64,000 nucleotides of DNA from contig CAYMEW010000015.1 of NCBI GenBank assembly GCA_964389755.1, positions 1 through 64,000 on the forward strand. Reading direction: 5' to 3'. A model generated the notes under the pieces. The model was not told the DNA's origin. It worked only from the letters and a program-made list of their open reading frames with translations, and made no database searches. The stretch comes from JBBSUQ01 sp964389755 (GTDB lineage Bacteria; Bacteroidota; Bacteroidia; Flavobacteriales_D; Crocinitomicaceae). Below are positions 27,215-34,617 of this stretch, in pieces (the stretch's first letter is position 1; each line of letters opens with the position of its first letter). A program made the position numbers and the translations under genes.

Positions 27215-27933
27215 ATGACTAAACAAAAAAATACAATGGGAACCACTTATTTTGTAAGATGCACTTTCTACATCCTGCTCAGTATCGGATTCGTTTTGAA
27301 TTCCTGCGATGCTTCTCCGCCCAGAGTAAAACACGTTCCGATAAATTGCAATTCAAACATGTGTATCACACGAGAAATAATGGATGAAGGCGCATTTGGT
27401 AGTTCATTCACTAGCTATGCCATAAAGATAGGACGTCACATTCAAAAAATAAAAATTCAGCATTTTAAAATATTGGATAGCCTTTATGGGAAGATTCGAA
27501 TACAGTCGTTGCCCTTTTTGACGACTTAAATAGGGATGAGTTTTTCTCGGATACCAGTTACGTCGTAACGGTTAGTGGACAGCGTATCGAGGTCTGTCAG
27601 CTTAATAAATTCAGGTATTTTACAAATATCCGGCTGATTGATTCAATTCCGTTTAACGCAGAAAGGACGGCATACAAATACAGTGTATCAGCTCCTGATT
27701 TTCCGGGTGAAAAGTACATTCAGTATTCTGTTTCGGGGTCGTCGAAGCAGCTTCCGGTCAGGGGCAACCTCATTTGGGCGAATCAATGGTTGTACACTGA
27801 TCCCATGTTGAGTCTTGAAGTTCGTGAACCTGGAAAACTAACTTTGACCTTTGATAAACAGTATGAAAATGCCATTTTGTTTGTCGACACCTCACTAATA
27901 GAAGTTCGGCCAGTTAATAGATGGGGTGGTTAA
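27215..27933 (+). pseudogene. Frameshifted lipoprotein gene
   Basis: Frame 1 opens at 27215 with a lipoprotein signal (VLNSC) and stops at 27529. From 27490 another frame stays open to a TAA at 27931-27933 and reads as normal protein (EDSNTVVALFDDLNRDEFF onward). The shift lies at the GGG run 27488-27490. Adding one G gives a continuous product of about 239 residues. The second half is beta-rich (VTVSGQRIEVCQLNKFRYF). It is either a real pseudogene or a homopolymer sequencing error. Function unknown. Confidence 0.8.
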
Positions 27934-27998
27934 AATGGCTTTATATGCTGGCTGGACCGGTCCTGTTTTTAACTGTAATTACAGCAATTCGATCTTAG
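27921..27998 (+). CDS. Possible 25-residue single-span membrane peptide
   Basis: An ATG at 27921, inside the last codons of the frameshifted gene, opens MGWLKWLYMLAGPVLF and ends at a TAG at 27996. The peptide is almost entirely one hydrophobic helix. It could be a separate small peptide, or a C-terminal anchor of the upstream protein lost through a second frame error. The evidence is composition only. Confidence 0.25.
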   Translation: MGWLKWLYMLAGPVLFLTVITAIRS

Positions 27999-28058
27999 AA
28001 GAAATTAGATAATGGATTTAGTTATAATACACAAATATATCGCTAAAGTTATGGGCTT

Positions 28059-28114
28059 GTTCGTGTGAATTCCGTCCATTTTCTGTTAAAGGAATGAAAG
28101 GAATTCACATGAAC
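28059..28114. repeat. 15-bp inverted repeat with 26-nt loop
   Basis: Arms 28059-28073 (GTTCGTGTGAATTCC) and 28100-28114 pair at all 15 positions, with one G-T pair. There is no T tract for a typical terminator. It lies between the frameshifted gene and the 83-residue gene. It may be a remnant mobile-element end or a strong RNA hairpin. Confidence 0.6.
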
Positions 28115-28201
28115 GCGAACCGCAGAATCGTGCCGATAACCTTTCTTTGGTAATTACAAATGTTGTTGAGGAATCCAATTTGAACGATTTATATTCATAA
28201 T

Positions 28202-28453
28202 ATGAATGAAGAAGACTTTCTTAAGAAAAAAAACAACTTAATGGATCTGATTTCAAAAAGCATGTTGGAAACAGGCATTAGTATGCAGCAAAGAGCCTCG
28301 TTGGTTAAACTGTTAGAAATATTAAACCGATATTCATTTCAAAATAGAATAGACAGGAAAGGTTTACTCACGCACACAATTATCGATAGTTTGGAACTGG
28401 ACCATTCCGTAGGTGGAGAACTAATAAGGTTTGACAGCGAAATCCATCAATGA
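28202..28453 (+). CDS. Small hypothetical protein
   Basis: 83 residues, mostly helical and charged, with no signal peptide. No family is recognised. It starts with MNEEDFLKKKNNLMDLI and ends DSEIHQ. It is AT-rich like its neighbours and stands between an inverted repeat and a lipoprotein gene. A cytoplasmic helper or immunity-type protein is possible, but nothing in the sequence proves it. Confidence 0.5.
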   Translation: MNEEDFLKKKNNLMDLISKSMLETGISMQQRASLVKLLEILNRYSFQNRIDRKGLLTHTIIDSLELDHSVGGELIRFDSEIHQ

Positions 28454-28600
28454 TATATTAAGAGGAGCAACTCCTTACAAAAATATAAACATCATGCTTA
28501 ATCTGCACTCCTGGTTTATTTTCTAAATTAGAAGATGTGAACGTCACTGGGTCATTTTTTTCTGCGATCGTCGTGACCTGCATTCAATATTACAATTTTA

Positions 28601-29005
28601 ATGAAAGCAACAAAACTGATTTTCTGCGTATTCCTCCTTACCTCATGTCTGTCCGATTACAAACTGGATACATTAAATAATGATTTTAAAATAGGGTACG
28701 TCGAATTATCCAGATACAGAAATATCTATTATCAAGATCAGGGATTATTTCACAGGAAATGTGTTTATTCGGTAATTGTAGATGACCAGTTCATTTACGT
28801 CAAAACCCACCCGTTTAATAAACAAAATACGCTTGTGAAAGATTCTAGTATGCTGTTTGTTATTGATCTGGAAAAATATAAGCTACAACCGGATCAGGAG
28901 AATAGCCCGGGGATATTGGGTCCTTTTAAGGAAGAAGATTTCAAAAACAGCACATTAGGAAGAAGTATTAAAAATGAAGATTGGCTGGAATATCCGTTTG
29001 AGTAG
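28601..29005 (+). CDS. Hypothetical small lipoprotein
   Basis: 134 residues. A short lipoprotein signal MKATKLIFCVFLLTSC has its Cys at 16. The mature domain is about 118 residues with alternating beta-type stretches (CVYSVIVDDQFIYVKTH) and no known motif. It belongs to a run of AT-rich small lipoprotein genes of similar size. The best guess is an exported immunity or binding protein. Confidence 0.6.
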   Translation: MKATKLIFCVFLLTSCLSDYKLDTLNNDFKIGYVELSRYRNIYYQDQGLFHRKCVYSVIVDDQFIYVKTHPFNKQNTLVKDSSMLFVIDLEKYKLQPDQENSPGILGPFKEEDFKNSTLGRSIKNEDWLEYPFE

Positions 29006-29136
29006 AAGAATTATTTTGATACAGGTCTGCTTAAAAGAGGTGGAGTGATCGAATAGATTCATTAAAGAAAAAGAAAAACATGCTGACCCTTTTAAAACAG
29101 AAAGCGGTAGATTCAAACACAGAAACAGAACGAGGA

Positions 29137-29634
29137 ATGAGTCACATGAAATTATTAAAACCGACTATTCAAATGCACACGTTATTCGTTAAATTTTTAT
29201 TGGTATTTGGCTTGGCCTCATGCAGGACCGATAATGATCCAGGTATGGATAAAGTTCAAGTATTTAATGAGAATAATGTTGGTTTAAATATCGAAAGGGT
29301 GTTTAAGGACTCCGTTGGCTATACAATAATGGGTAATTTGGTTAATCAAGGATCTGATTCGATTGAGATATTGCCAAATGATCATAGTAGCTTTGTCTGT
29401 TATTTTAAGATTGCTTTTTTTAAGGACAATGAATGGTCTGATTGGAAAGAATGTTTGCCTAAATATTATGTAGAATTTCCTGACCATATAGTTTTAGAAC
29501 CAAATGCTAGCGTAAATTTTCGACTCAATTCGCGTATTGATTTTGGAGAATCAGATAATGCGTTTGAAGGATTAAAACTGAAGTTTAGTCGAATAGATGT
29601 TGATTCCGTGATTGTTGATTATTATTTGAATTAG
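29137..29634 (+). CDS. Hypothetical lipoprotein
   Basis: 165 residues if begun at the ATG at 29137. Other starts at 29080, 29146 and 29173 are possible. The lipobox GLASC gives a lipidated Cys about 28 residues in. The mature domain looks like an immunoglobulin-type beta-sandwich (GYTIMGNLVNQGSDSIEILP, then VLEPNASVNFRLNSR), similar in style to DUF-type binding domains. No family is recognised. It is part of the AT-rich accessory run. Confidence 0.6.
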   Translation: MSHMKLLKPTIQMHTLFVKFLLVFGLASCRTDNDPGMDKVQVFNENNVGLNIERVFKDSVGYTIMGNLVNQGSDSIEILPNDHSSFVCYFKIAFFKDNEWSDWKECLPKYYVEFPDHIVLEPNASVNFRLNSRIDFGESDNAFEGLKLKFSRIDVDSVIVDYYLN

Positions 29635-29659
29635 CACAAATGATTGTAATCAACTCAGT

Positions 29660-29719
29660 GCGCATTCACCACTCGAGTGGGCGTATTTTGCCCCGCACGA
29701 TTCAAACCATTCGGGCTTA
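29660..29719 (+). repeat. Accessory-region direct repeat, copy A
   Basis: A 60-bp segment starting GCGCATTCACC and ending TTCGGGCTTA is about 80% identical to 31608-31667. Shared blocks are GCGCATTCACC, GGCGTATTTT, GCAC and CAAACC. It lies after the lipoprotein gene and before the 141-residue gene. Confidence 0.7.
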
Positions 29720-29807
29720 AATCTAGATTTTAATAAAAGTGTATGTAATTTTACAATCCGAAAAATTGGGCAGCATTATCAAATTATCCATATTTACCAT
29801 TTAGATA

Positions 29808-30233
29808 TTGAATTATATAGAAAACAAAAGCGAATATTATAATAGCGATTGGGATCGCATGTGGAAGGATATATTGAATTATGCAATGAATAATTCAGAC
29901 TACGTATCTTTTAATATTTTATTCGAAGATGAGCGATTAAAAAAAATGATAACAGATTTCAATGGTATTATTAAAACCGTGGATAAAGAGTACCAAAGTG
30001 GGAAATCGGTTTTTTTTCCAATATCTGAAAAAATATCGGCTTTTCTTATTAAGAAAGAATTTAATGATTGGATTAATTTTTGCGTTGAGGATCCATCATT
30101 TTGGAAAGATGATAGGGAGTTTGTAGCGACGATTTCGCATGAAGGATATATTATGTTTAATATTGAGGAGAAAGAAAAAAAATACTTCGCTGATATTGGA
30201 CTAATGACTTTTAAAGTTCGACAAAGGATTTAA
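29808..30233 (+). CDS. Hypothetical cytoplasmic protein
   Basis: 141 residues from a TTG start; an in-frame TAG just upstream rules out an earlier one, and an internal ATG at residue 18 is the alternative. It has no signal peptide, is rich in aromatic and acidic residues, and its size and acidity are typical of bacterial immunity proteins, though no family motif was found. It is AT-rich. Confidence 0.5.
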   Translation: MNYIENKSEYYNSDWDRMWKDILNYAMNNSDYVSFNILFEDERLKKMITDFNGIIKTVDKEYQSGKSVFFPISEKISAFLIKKEFNDWINFCVEDPSFWKDDREFVATISHEGYIMFNIEEKEKKYFADIGLMTFKVRQRI

Positions 30234-30305
30234 AGAGAGTTTAAGATAGATTATATAATTAGTTAAATTGTCGCGAGGTGCTGCTCAGCAATATTATATT
30301 CGTCT

Positions 30306-30629
30306 ATGATTAGGAATAATATTAGTCAATTGGGTTATATACTAATTTTAATTTTTACAAGCCATTCTTGTACGGAAAAAGACCCGTTTTATTATGTAGA
30401 GTTTAAGGACCTGAAAATTTTGGAAGTAGGAAACCAAACTGGCACAAATATCTTTCTGGTACAAGAGAAAAGCGTACCTGAAATTACAGAGGGTTATTCA
30501 TTTGTTGAATACGACAAAAACAAATTAAGTAAGTTACATGTTGGAGACGTTTTAAGAAAGAGAAGAGGATCATACGATATCTATATCTATAGATCGGGTA
30601 AATGTGTTCAGCGTTTAAGTAGAGATTGA
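30306..30629 (+). CDS. Hypothetical small lipoprotein
   Basis: 107 residues with a lipoprotein signal ending SHSC (Cys 22). The mature domain of 85 residues is basic towards the end (LRKRRGSYDIYIYRSGKC). No family is recognised. It is one of several AT-rich lipoprotein genes with their own leaders rather than a tight operon. Confidence 0.55.
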   Translation: MIRNNISQLGYILILIFTSHSCTEKDPFYYVEFKDLKILEVGNQTGTNIFLVQEKSVPEITEGYSFVEYDKNKLSKLHVGDVLRKRRGSYDIYIYRSGKCVQRLSRD

Positions 30630-30846
30630 TGAGTAGTTTGGAAGTAGGCGAAGTGGCGTTTTCTCTCTAAGTGTAAATGTTGCGCCATTTGCTTACTGCG
30701 TGTTATGGGTATTTAATATTTGCGCATTTCAATTCGATGGTTTATTTTTTGCTTCTTAAGAAATTTAATCAAGTCAAAGGCTTTTACGGGAAATGAAATT
30801 AACGAAGCTGACTTCAAGTTATGCAGTTTTTCAAAAGCCAGTACTT

Positions 30847-31341
30847 ATGGATCTACAGACTAAAATATTACTTATTTTAAATTTATCAATTGTCATTGCA
30901 TGTAATGCCGATCATAAAACAAAATGGGAGGCTAAAAGAAAAGAAAACAAGCACCATACGTATGTTGCAAAAGATGATAGTATTGACGTACGCCTTAGTA
31001 ATATCTGTCTTGAACAATACAGACATATGTCGATTGTCGTATTATACCTGAGAGCTGCTCCACTTAATAACGAGATGGATAGTTTGCTTGAAAAAACAGA
31101 CACAATTTTTTTAAGGCAGCACGGTAAAATTTATGAATGTTTGGTTTTTGATAAATGGGATAATTATCACAAAAAAATGGTTTTGCGTTACAGAACCGAT
31201 AGATTAAGTGAAAAGGAGTATCGTGACTTTTTGAAAGAAGCGGATATAGATGTTCGATTTAATAATATTAATCAATGGTTCCGGTTGGATGAACGCAATT
31301 CCACCAAAGGCGTTGTACAAAATGATCTATATGAAGATTAG
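30847..31341 (+). CDS. Hypothetical lipoprotein
   Basis: 164 residues from the ATG at 30847, which places the lipobox IVIAC correctly; an upstream ATG at 30793 would add 18 residues before the signal. The mature part is charged and helical (LSEKEYRDFLKEADIDVRFNN) with no known motif. It is the last gene of the AT-rich run, and the GC content rises again from about 31.7 kb. Confidence 0.55.
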   Translation: MDLQTKILLILNLSIVIACNADHKTKWEAKRKENKHHTYVAKDDSIDVRLSNICLEQYRHMSIVVLYLRAAPLNNEMDSLLEKTDTIFLRQHGKIYECLVFDKWDNYHKKMVLRYRTDRLSEKEYRDFLKEADIDVRFNNINQWFRLDERNSTKGVVQNDLYED

Positions 31342-31745
31342 ATAGGTAGTGTACCAGGGCAACCCCTAAGGAACTCTCAGAATAGACATTCGAATTCCGA
31401 AGGAAGCAAAGAAGTTATTTTCGAAATTCCGTAGTTTTGGTAGTGTCCCACACTATCACCTTTAAAATTTTAGCAATTAACTTTCTGACTTACAGTCTGT
31501 ATTCTGGCTTTTTACCTGTCAACGAGTGAAGGTAATCTTCTTTTGTTTTTGGTTTTTAGTTATTCCGAAACAAAAGTGATTGCCCTTTTACCCATTTTCA
31601 CCCACCTGCGCATTCACCCCCGCAAAGTGGCGTATTTTACCGCGCACCATCCAAACCCTTCGGCTTACTTTTGTGTTATACCCTAAACCGGTCCTGCGCA
31701 GCACGCATTTTCTGTAGGTTGCCGGGATTTGTAAAACACGGAAAC
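31342..31745. other. Gene-free interval with dyads and repeat copy B
   Basis: No gene is supported. TAGTGT-CCC-ACACTA at 31441-31455 is a compact dyad. Around 31534-31578 TTTTGTTT and AAACAAAA pair across about 20 nt, similar in style to the hairpin at 53426. Repeat copy B lies at 31608-31667. The interval marks the right edge of the AT-rich accessory block. Confidence 0.5.
31608..31667 (+). repeat. Accessory-region direct repeat, copy B
   Basis: A 60-bp segment starting GCGCATTCACC and ending TTCGGCTTA, about 80% identical to copy A at 29660-29719 in the same orientation. The two copies bracket three small genes. Confidence 0.7.
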
Positions 31746-32249
31746 ATGGAGGATCAACGGCTAATAAACGATTATGAAACGGTTACGAAACAGCTCCTGC
31801 AACTGCTGGACGGACTCTCGGAACAGGAACTGAATACGGTGCCCTTTGAAGGAAGCTGGACCGCCGGACAACTCGGGGATCACCTGCGTCAGGCCTACGG
31901 AATCACCGAACTGCCGGTTGAATACCACGCTACGGAGCGCGACCCGCTGCAACACGAAACGGCTTTGCATTCCATTTTTGATAACGATGCGGAAAAGTAC
32001 CGGTCGCCCGAAGCAATTCTGCCGGCAGATCATTATTTCGACAAAGCACGGCTCATCGGGGAGATCCGCGAACGCGCCGAAGCGTTGCAAACAGGCATGT
32101 CCGACCATGGAACGGAGGAAGTAAGTGCATTTGACTTTCCCGGGCTGGGGGCACTCACCGGTTACGAACAACTCGTTCTGGCAACGGTACACACCAATCG
32201 GCACAACAGACAACTGGAAACGATTATCGAACGGTTAAAAAACGGCTAA
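31746..32249 (+). CDS. DinB-superfamily protein
   Basis: 167 residues from the ATG at 31746. It is a four-helix DinB_2-like protein. GSWTAGQLGDHLRQAYGI near 36-53 and HTNRHNRQLETI near 147 carry the metal-ligand His residues typical of the superfamily. Members are usually thiol-dependent transferases or of unknown role. A SnoaL-like gene starts 1 bp after its stop, so the two are cotranscribed. Confidence 0.78.
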   Translation: MEDQRLINDYETVTKQLLQLLDGLSEQELNTVPFEGSWTAGQLGDHLRQAYGITELPVEYHATERDPLQHETALHSIFDNDAEKYRSPEAILPADHYFDKARLIGEIRERAEALQTGMSDHGTEEVSAFDFPGLGALTGYEQLVLATVHTNRHNRQLETIIERLKNG

Positions 32250-32250
32250 G

Positions 32251-32607
32251 ATGACTGAAAAAGGAAAATGGTTGCAGCGCTTCAATGAAGCCTTCGCCAA
32301 ACAGGATGTCGATTACATCCTGGAGCAGGTAACGGACGACCTGGAATGGAAGATTCGCGGAGACCGCACCATTCGCGGGAAACAGGAATTCGAACAGGAG
32401 TTGCAGCGCATGAAGGAAATGCCGCCGGCGAAATTTCAAATCGGGCACATCATCACTCATGGGAACACGGCTGCCGTGGAAGGAGAAATGACCTGTAAAG
32501 ACCAGTCGGGCACCGAAAAAACGTACGCTTTTTGTGACGTCTACGACCTGCGGGGATTCAAAAATCCGAAGATAGCCCGGATGATCACGTTTATCAGCGA
32601 ACTTTAA
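32251..32607 (+). CDS. SnoaL/NTF2-like domain protein
   Basis: 118 residues. The fold pattern WLQRFNEAFAKQDVDYILEQVTDDLEWKI followed by a curved beta sheet is typical of SnoaL-like NTF2 proteins (polyketide cyclase-like, DUF4440-like). No catalytic residues can be assigned. It follows the DinB gene by 1 bp and precedes a VOC gene by 48 bp, a set often seen in small stress or detoxification operons. Confidence 0.78.
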   Translation: MTEKGKWLQRFNEAFAKQDVDYILEQVTDDLEWKIRGDRTIRGKQEFEQELQRMKEMPPAKFQIGHIITHGNTAAVEGEMTCKDQSGTEKTYAFCDVYDLRGFKNPKIARMITFISEL

Positions 32608-32655
32608 GCGGAAAAAGCTGTTCAATGAAGCATATAATTCTGAAAAAGAAAGGCC

Positions 32656-33039
32656 ATGTTAAAGCAATCAAAAGCATTCAGCGGGTTTTCCGTGAACGAC
32701 CTCGGGAAGGCCAGGCAGTTTTACGGTGAAACGCTCGGACTCGACGTCAAAGAAAGTGAAATGGGCATGCTCGAACTGCACACGCCAGGCAATAACGGGA
32801 TCATTGTCTATCCGAAGGAAAACCACGAAGCAGCAAGTTTTACCGTACTCAATTTCCCGGTAAGCGATATTGAGGCCGTGGTGGACGACCTGAGTGCGAA
32901 AGGCGTTGTTTTCGAACAGTACGGAGAACCGATAAAAACGGATAAGAAAGGCATTTGCCGCAACGAATACGGTCCGCTGATCGCCTGGTTCAAAGATCCT
33001 GCGGGAAATATTTTGTCGGTATTACAGGATCGAAAATAA
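32656..33039 (+). CDS. VOC-family (glyoxalase-like) protein
   Basis: 127 residues. Two beta-alpha-beta modules typical of the vicinal oxygen chelate fold are seen: FSVNDLGKARQFYGETLGLDV at the start and WFKDPAGNILSVLQ at the end. Metal ligands cannot be assigned surely. Its last 41 bases recur almost exactly at 33439-33479 (one mismatch), where a second copy of the 3' end survives. Confidence 0.82.
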   Translation: MLKQSKAFSGFSVNDLGKARQFYGETLGLDVKESEMGMLELHTPGNNGIIVYPKENHEAASFTVLNFPVSDIEAVVDDLSAKGVVFEQYGEPIKTDKKGICRNEYGPLIAWFKDPAGNILSVLQDRK

Positions 33040-33076
33040 ACGTTTCTAGCCGTTTCTTAACGGTTATCAGAAATAA

Positions 33077-33337
33077 CTCCAGGGTTCCGGCCACGCAATA
33101 AACGGATTCAATAGTACCTTCTTTTTGCATGTAAAGCGGACCGACCAGTCCGAGCGGAATCTCAACCGAGCCCACAAAGGATTCGATGTTGTGTTGCAAA
33201 TCATAATGATTGAGGCCTGTTTTACGGATCTCACTGCAATTCAGGTCCAGTTTCGCAAGATGTTCGAGTCGCAGGTCAATTCCTTTTTGTGTAACCAGCC
33301 CGCGGCCCGGCACTGTACCGTATTTCTCCTGTTCCAT
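33077..33337 (-). pseudogene. Truncated HMG-CoA reductase (N-terminal fragment)
   Basis: The minus-strand frame from the ATG at 33337 reads 87 residues that resemble the N-terminus of class I-like HMG-CoA reductases: DLQHNIESFVGSVEIPLGLV near 47 and VYCVAGTLE near 79. A full enzyme has about 400 or more residues. After AGTLE the match ends and the frame runs into the antisense of the VOC gene. It is therefore a broken remnant. An intact mevalonate-pathway copy is expected elsewhere in the genome. Confidence 0.7.
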
Positions 33338-33438
33338 AGTGGTAATTATGGTTTAAGGTTTTAACGAAAATAGGAATTCTTTCCGAATGCTTTTCGTTAA
33401 TAACACGCGAGTTTTTGCACGATATGGAGAGAGTCATC

Positions 33439-33500
33439 GTCCGTTGATCGCCTGGTTCAAAGATCCTGCGGGAAATATTCGTTCAATACTGGAAGATTAG
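33439..33500 (+). pseudogene. Duplicate 3' end of a VOC gene
   Basis: The frame reads PLIAWFKDPAGNIRSILED and a TAG. The first 41 bases match 32972-33012 with one mismatch. No start or upstream body is present. It is the remnant of a paralogous VOC gene or of a duplication. Confidence 0.78.
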
Positions 33501-33502
33501 TA

Positions 33503-33533
33503 GAAAAGAGCACCCTGGTCGAATGCTCTTTTC
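33503..33533. terminator. Bidirectional rho-independent terminator
   Basis: GAAAAGAGCA pairs perfectly with TGCTCTTTTC across an 11-nt loop. The stem has A-rich and T-rich ends, so it can stop transcription from both sides. It lies between the VOC remnant and the convergent LamG gene. Confidence 0.8.
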
Positions 33534-33538
33534 AAAGT

Positions 33539-34573
33539 TTATTGCGCCACGCTCCAGTTCATTACAAAAATGCTGTCGTTGTTGTCCTGGTCGTCACCAT
33601 TTTCGGTTTTGATTGTAACCGTAACATAAGGACCGTTCTGTGCAATTACCGGATCATTTACAGTGGGTTGCTTAAACGGACCGTCCGGGCCATCCGTGGA
33701 ATAGCGGAAAGTAAGAGACGCCGAAGCGGCCGTTTTGGAGTTTACCGTGACGAGCGATTGCCCGTTGCTTTTCAGAGAAACGTTTTCCCCGGTTCCGGAA
33801 AACACGATCGGGTCGTATCCTTCAATGGCCACTGAAACGGTTTCATAGGCTTCCGAATAAGAGGTTCCTGAAAGTGAGATCATCGTATTTTGCGGGATTT
33901 CAATAACGGTAGCGTCATTGAATACACCGGGACTTATATAATTTACGCTGCCAACCGGTGATGCATTGTTCTTTACAGGAGAACTGTCGTTCCCGTTTTG
34001 GGCGTCAAAGGTGAAATACCCTACCAGTCCGGATTCATTTCCGCTTAATGGCTGGTTCATCGTCGACTGGATTTGTTCCTGCGAAAGCGCCTTGTTCCAG
34101 ATCCGTACTTCATCAAGCTGTCCGGAAAACTGGTTGAACTGCTCTTGTTGCTGTGCCACCGCACCGATGAAAAGAGCAATGGAATTGTTGACATCAATCG
34201 GAGGATTCATGTTGTTCCGAACACTGGACGGAACCGGGGCGCCATCCAGGTAGATCGTTAACTGGCTGGATTGTCTTACACCCGTCAGGAAATGCCAGTT
34301 TCCGTCCCGGATCGCAGTTGCCTGTGTATCGATTTCATAGAAACCGGATCCGTTGTCGGTAGCCAGTTTGATGCTTCCGTCCGATTTGATGACCAGCAGG
34401 AATCCGCCCCAACCGCTTCCGCCCTGCGTGGATTTTCGGGAGATAACGGTGCCGGAAGCAGTGGTTTTTACCCAGCACTGAAGTGTAAAATCACCGGTAC
34501 CGAAATTGTAGGCATTGTTAGACGGTGCCGAGAGGTAGGAAGGATTTCCTGAAAGATTTAATGCATAACTCAT
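33539..34573 (-). CDS. LamG-type lectin-fold protein
   Basis: 344 residues. An N-terminal LamG/concanavalin-like domain (about 1-190) shows the pattern FTLQCWVKTTASGTVISRK, WHFLTGVRQSSQLTIYLDG and LDEVRIWNKALS. A second beta-sandwich region (about 215-344) follows. No signal peptide is visible, which is odd because LamG proteins are usually exported. Export by another route or loss of the 5' end is possible. It is the last gene of a four-gene minus-strand cassette, 44 bp after the metallopeptidase-like gene. Confidence 0.8.
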   Translation of the reverse strand: MSYALNLSGNPSYLSAPSNNAYNFGTGDFTLQCWVKTTASGTVISRKSTQGGSGWGGFLLVIKSDGSIKLATDNGSGFYEIDTQATAIRDGNWHFLTGVRQSSQLTIYLDGAPVPSSVRNNMNPPIDVNNSIALFIGAVAQQQEQFNQFSGQLDEVRIWNKALSQEQIQSTMNQPLSGNESGLVGYFTFDAQNGNDSSPVKNNASPVGSVNYISPGVFNDATVIEIPQNTMISLSGTSYSEAYETVSVAIEGYDPIVFSGTGENVSLKSNGQSLVTVNSKTAASASLTFRYSTDGPDGPFKQPTVNDPVIAQNGPYVTVTIKTENGDDQDNNDSIFVMNWSVAQ

Positions 34574-34617
34574 ACATCTTGTTTTTTGAAGTGAATATTA
34601 AGGGTTAACTGTTTGTG

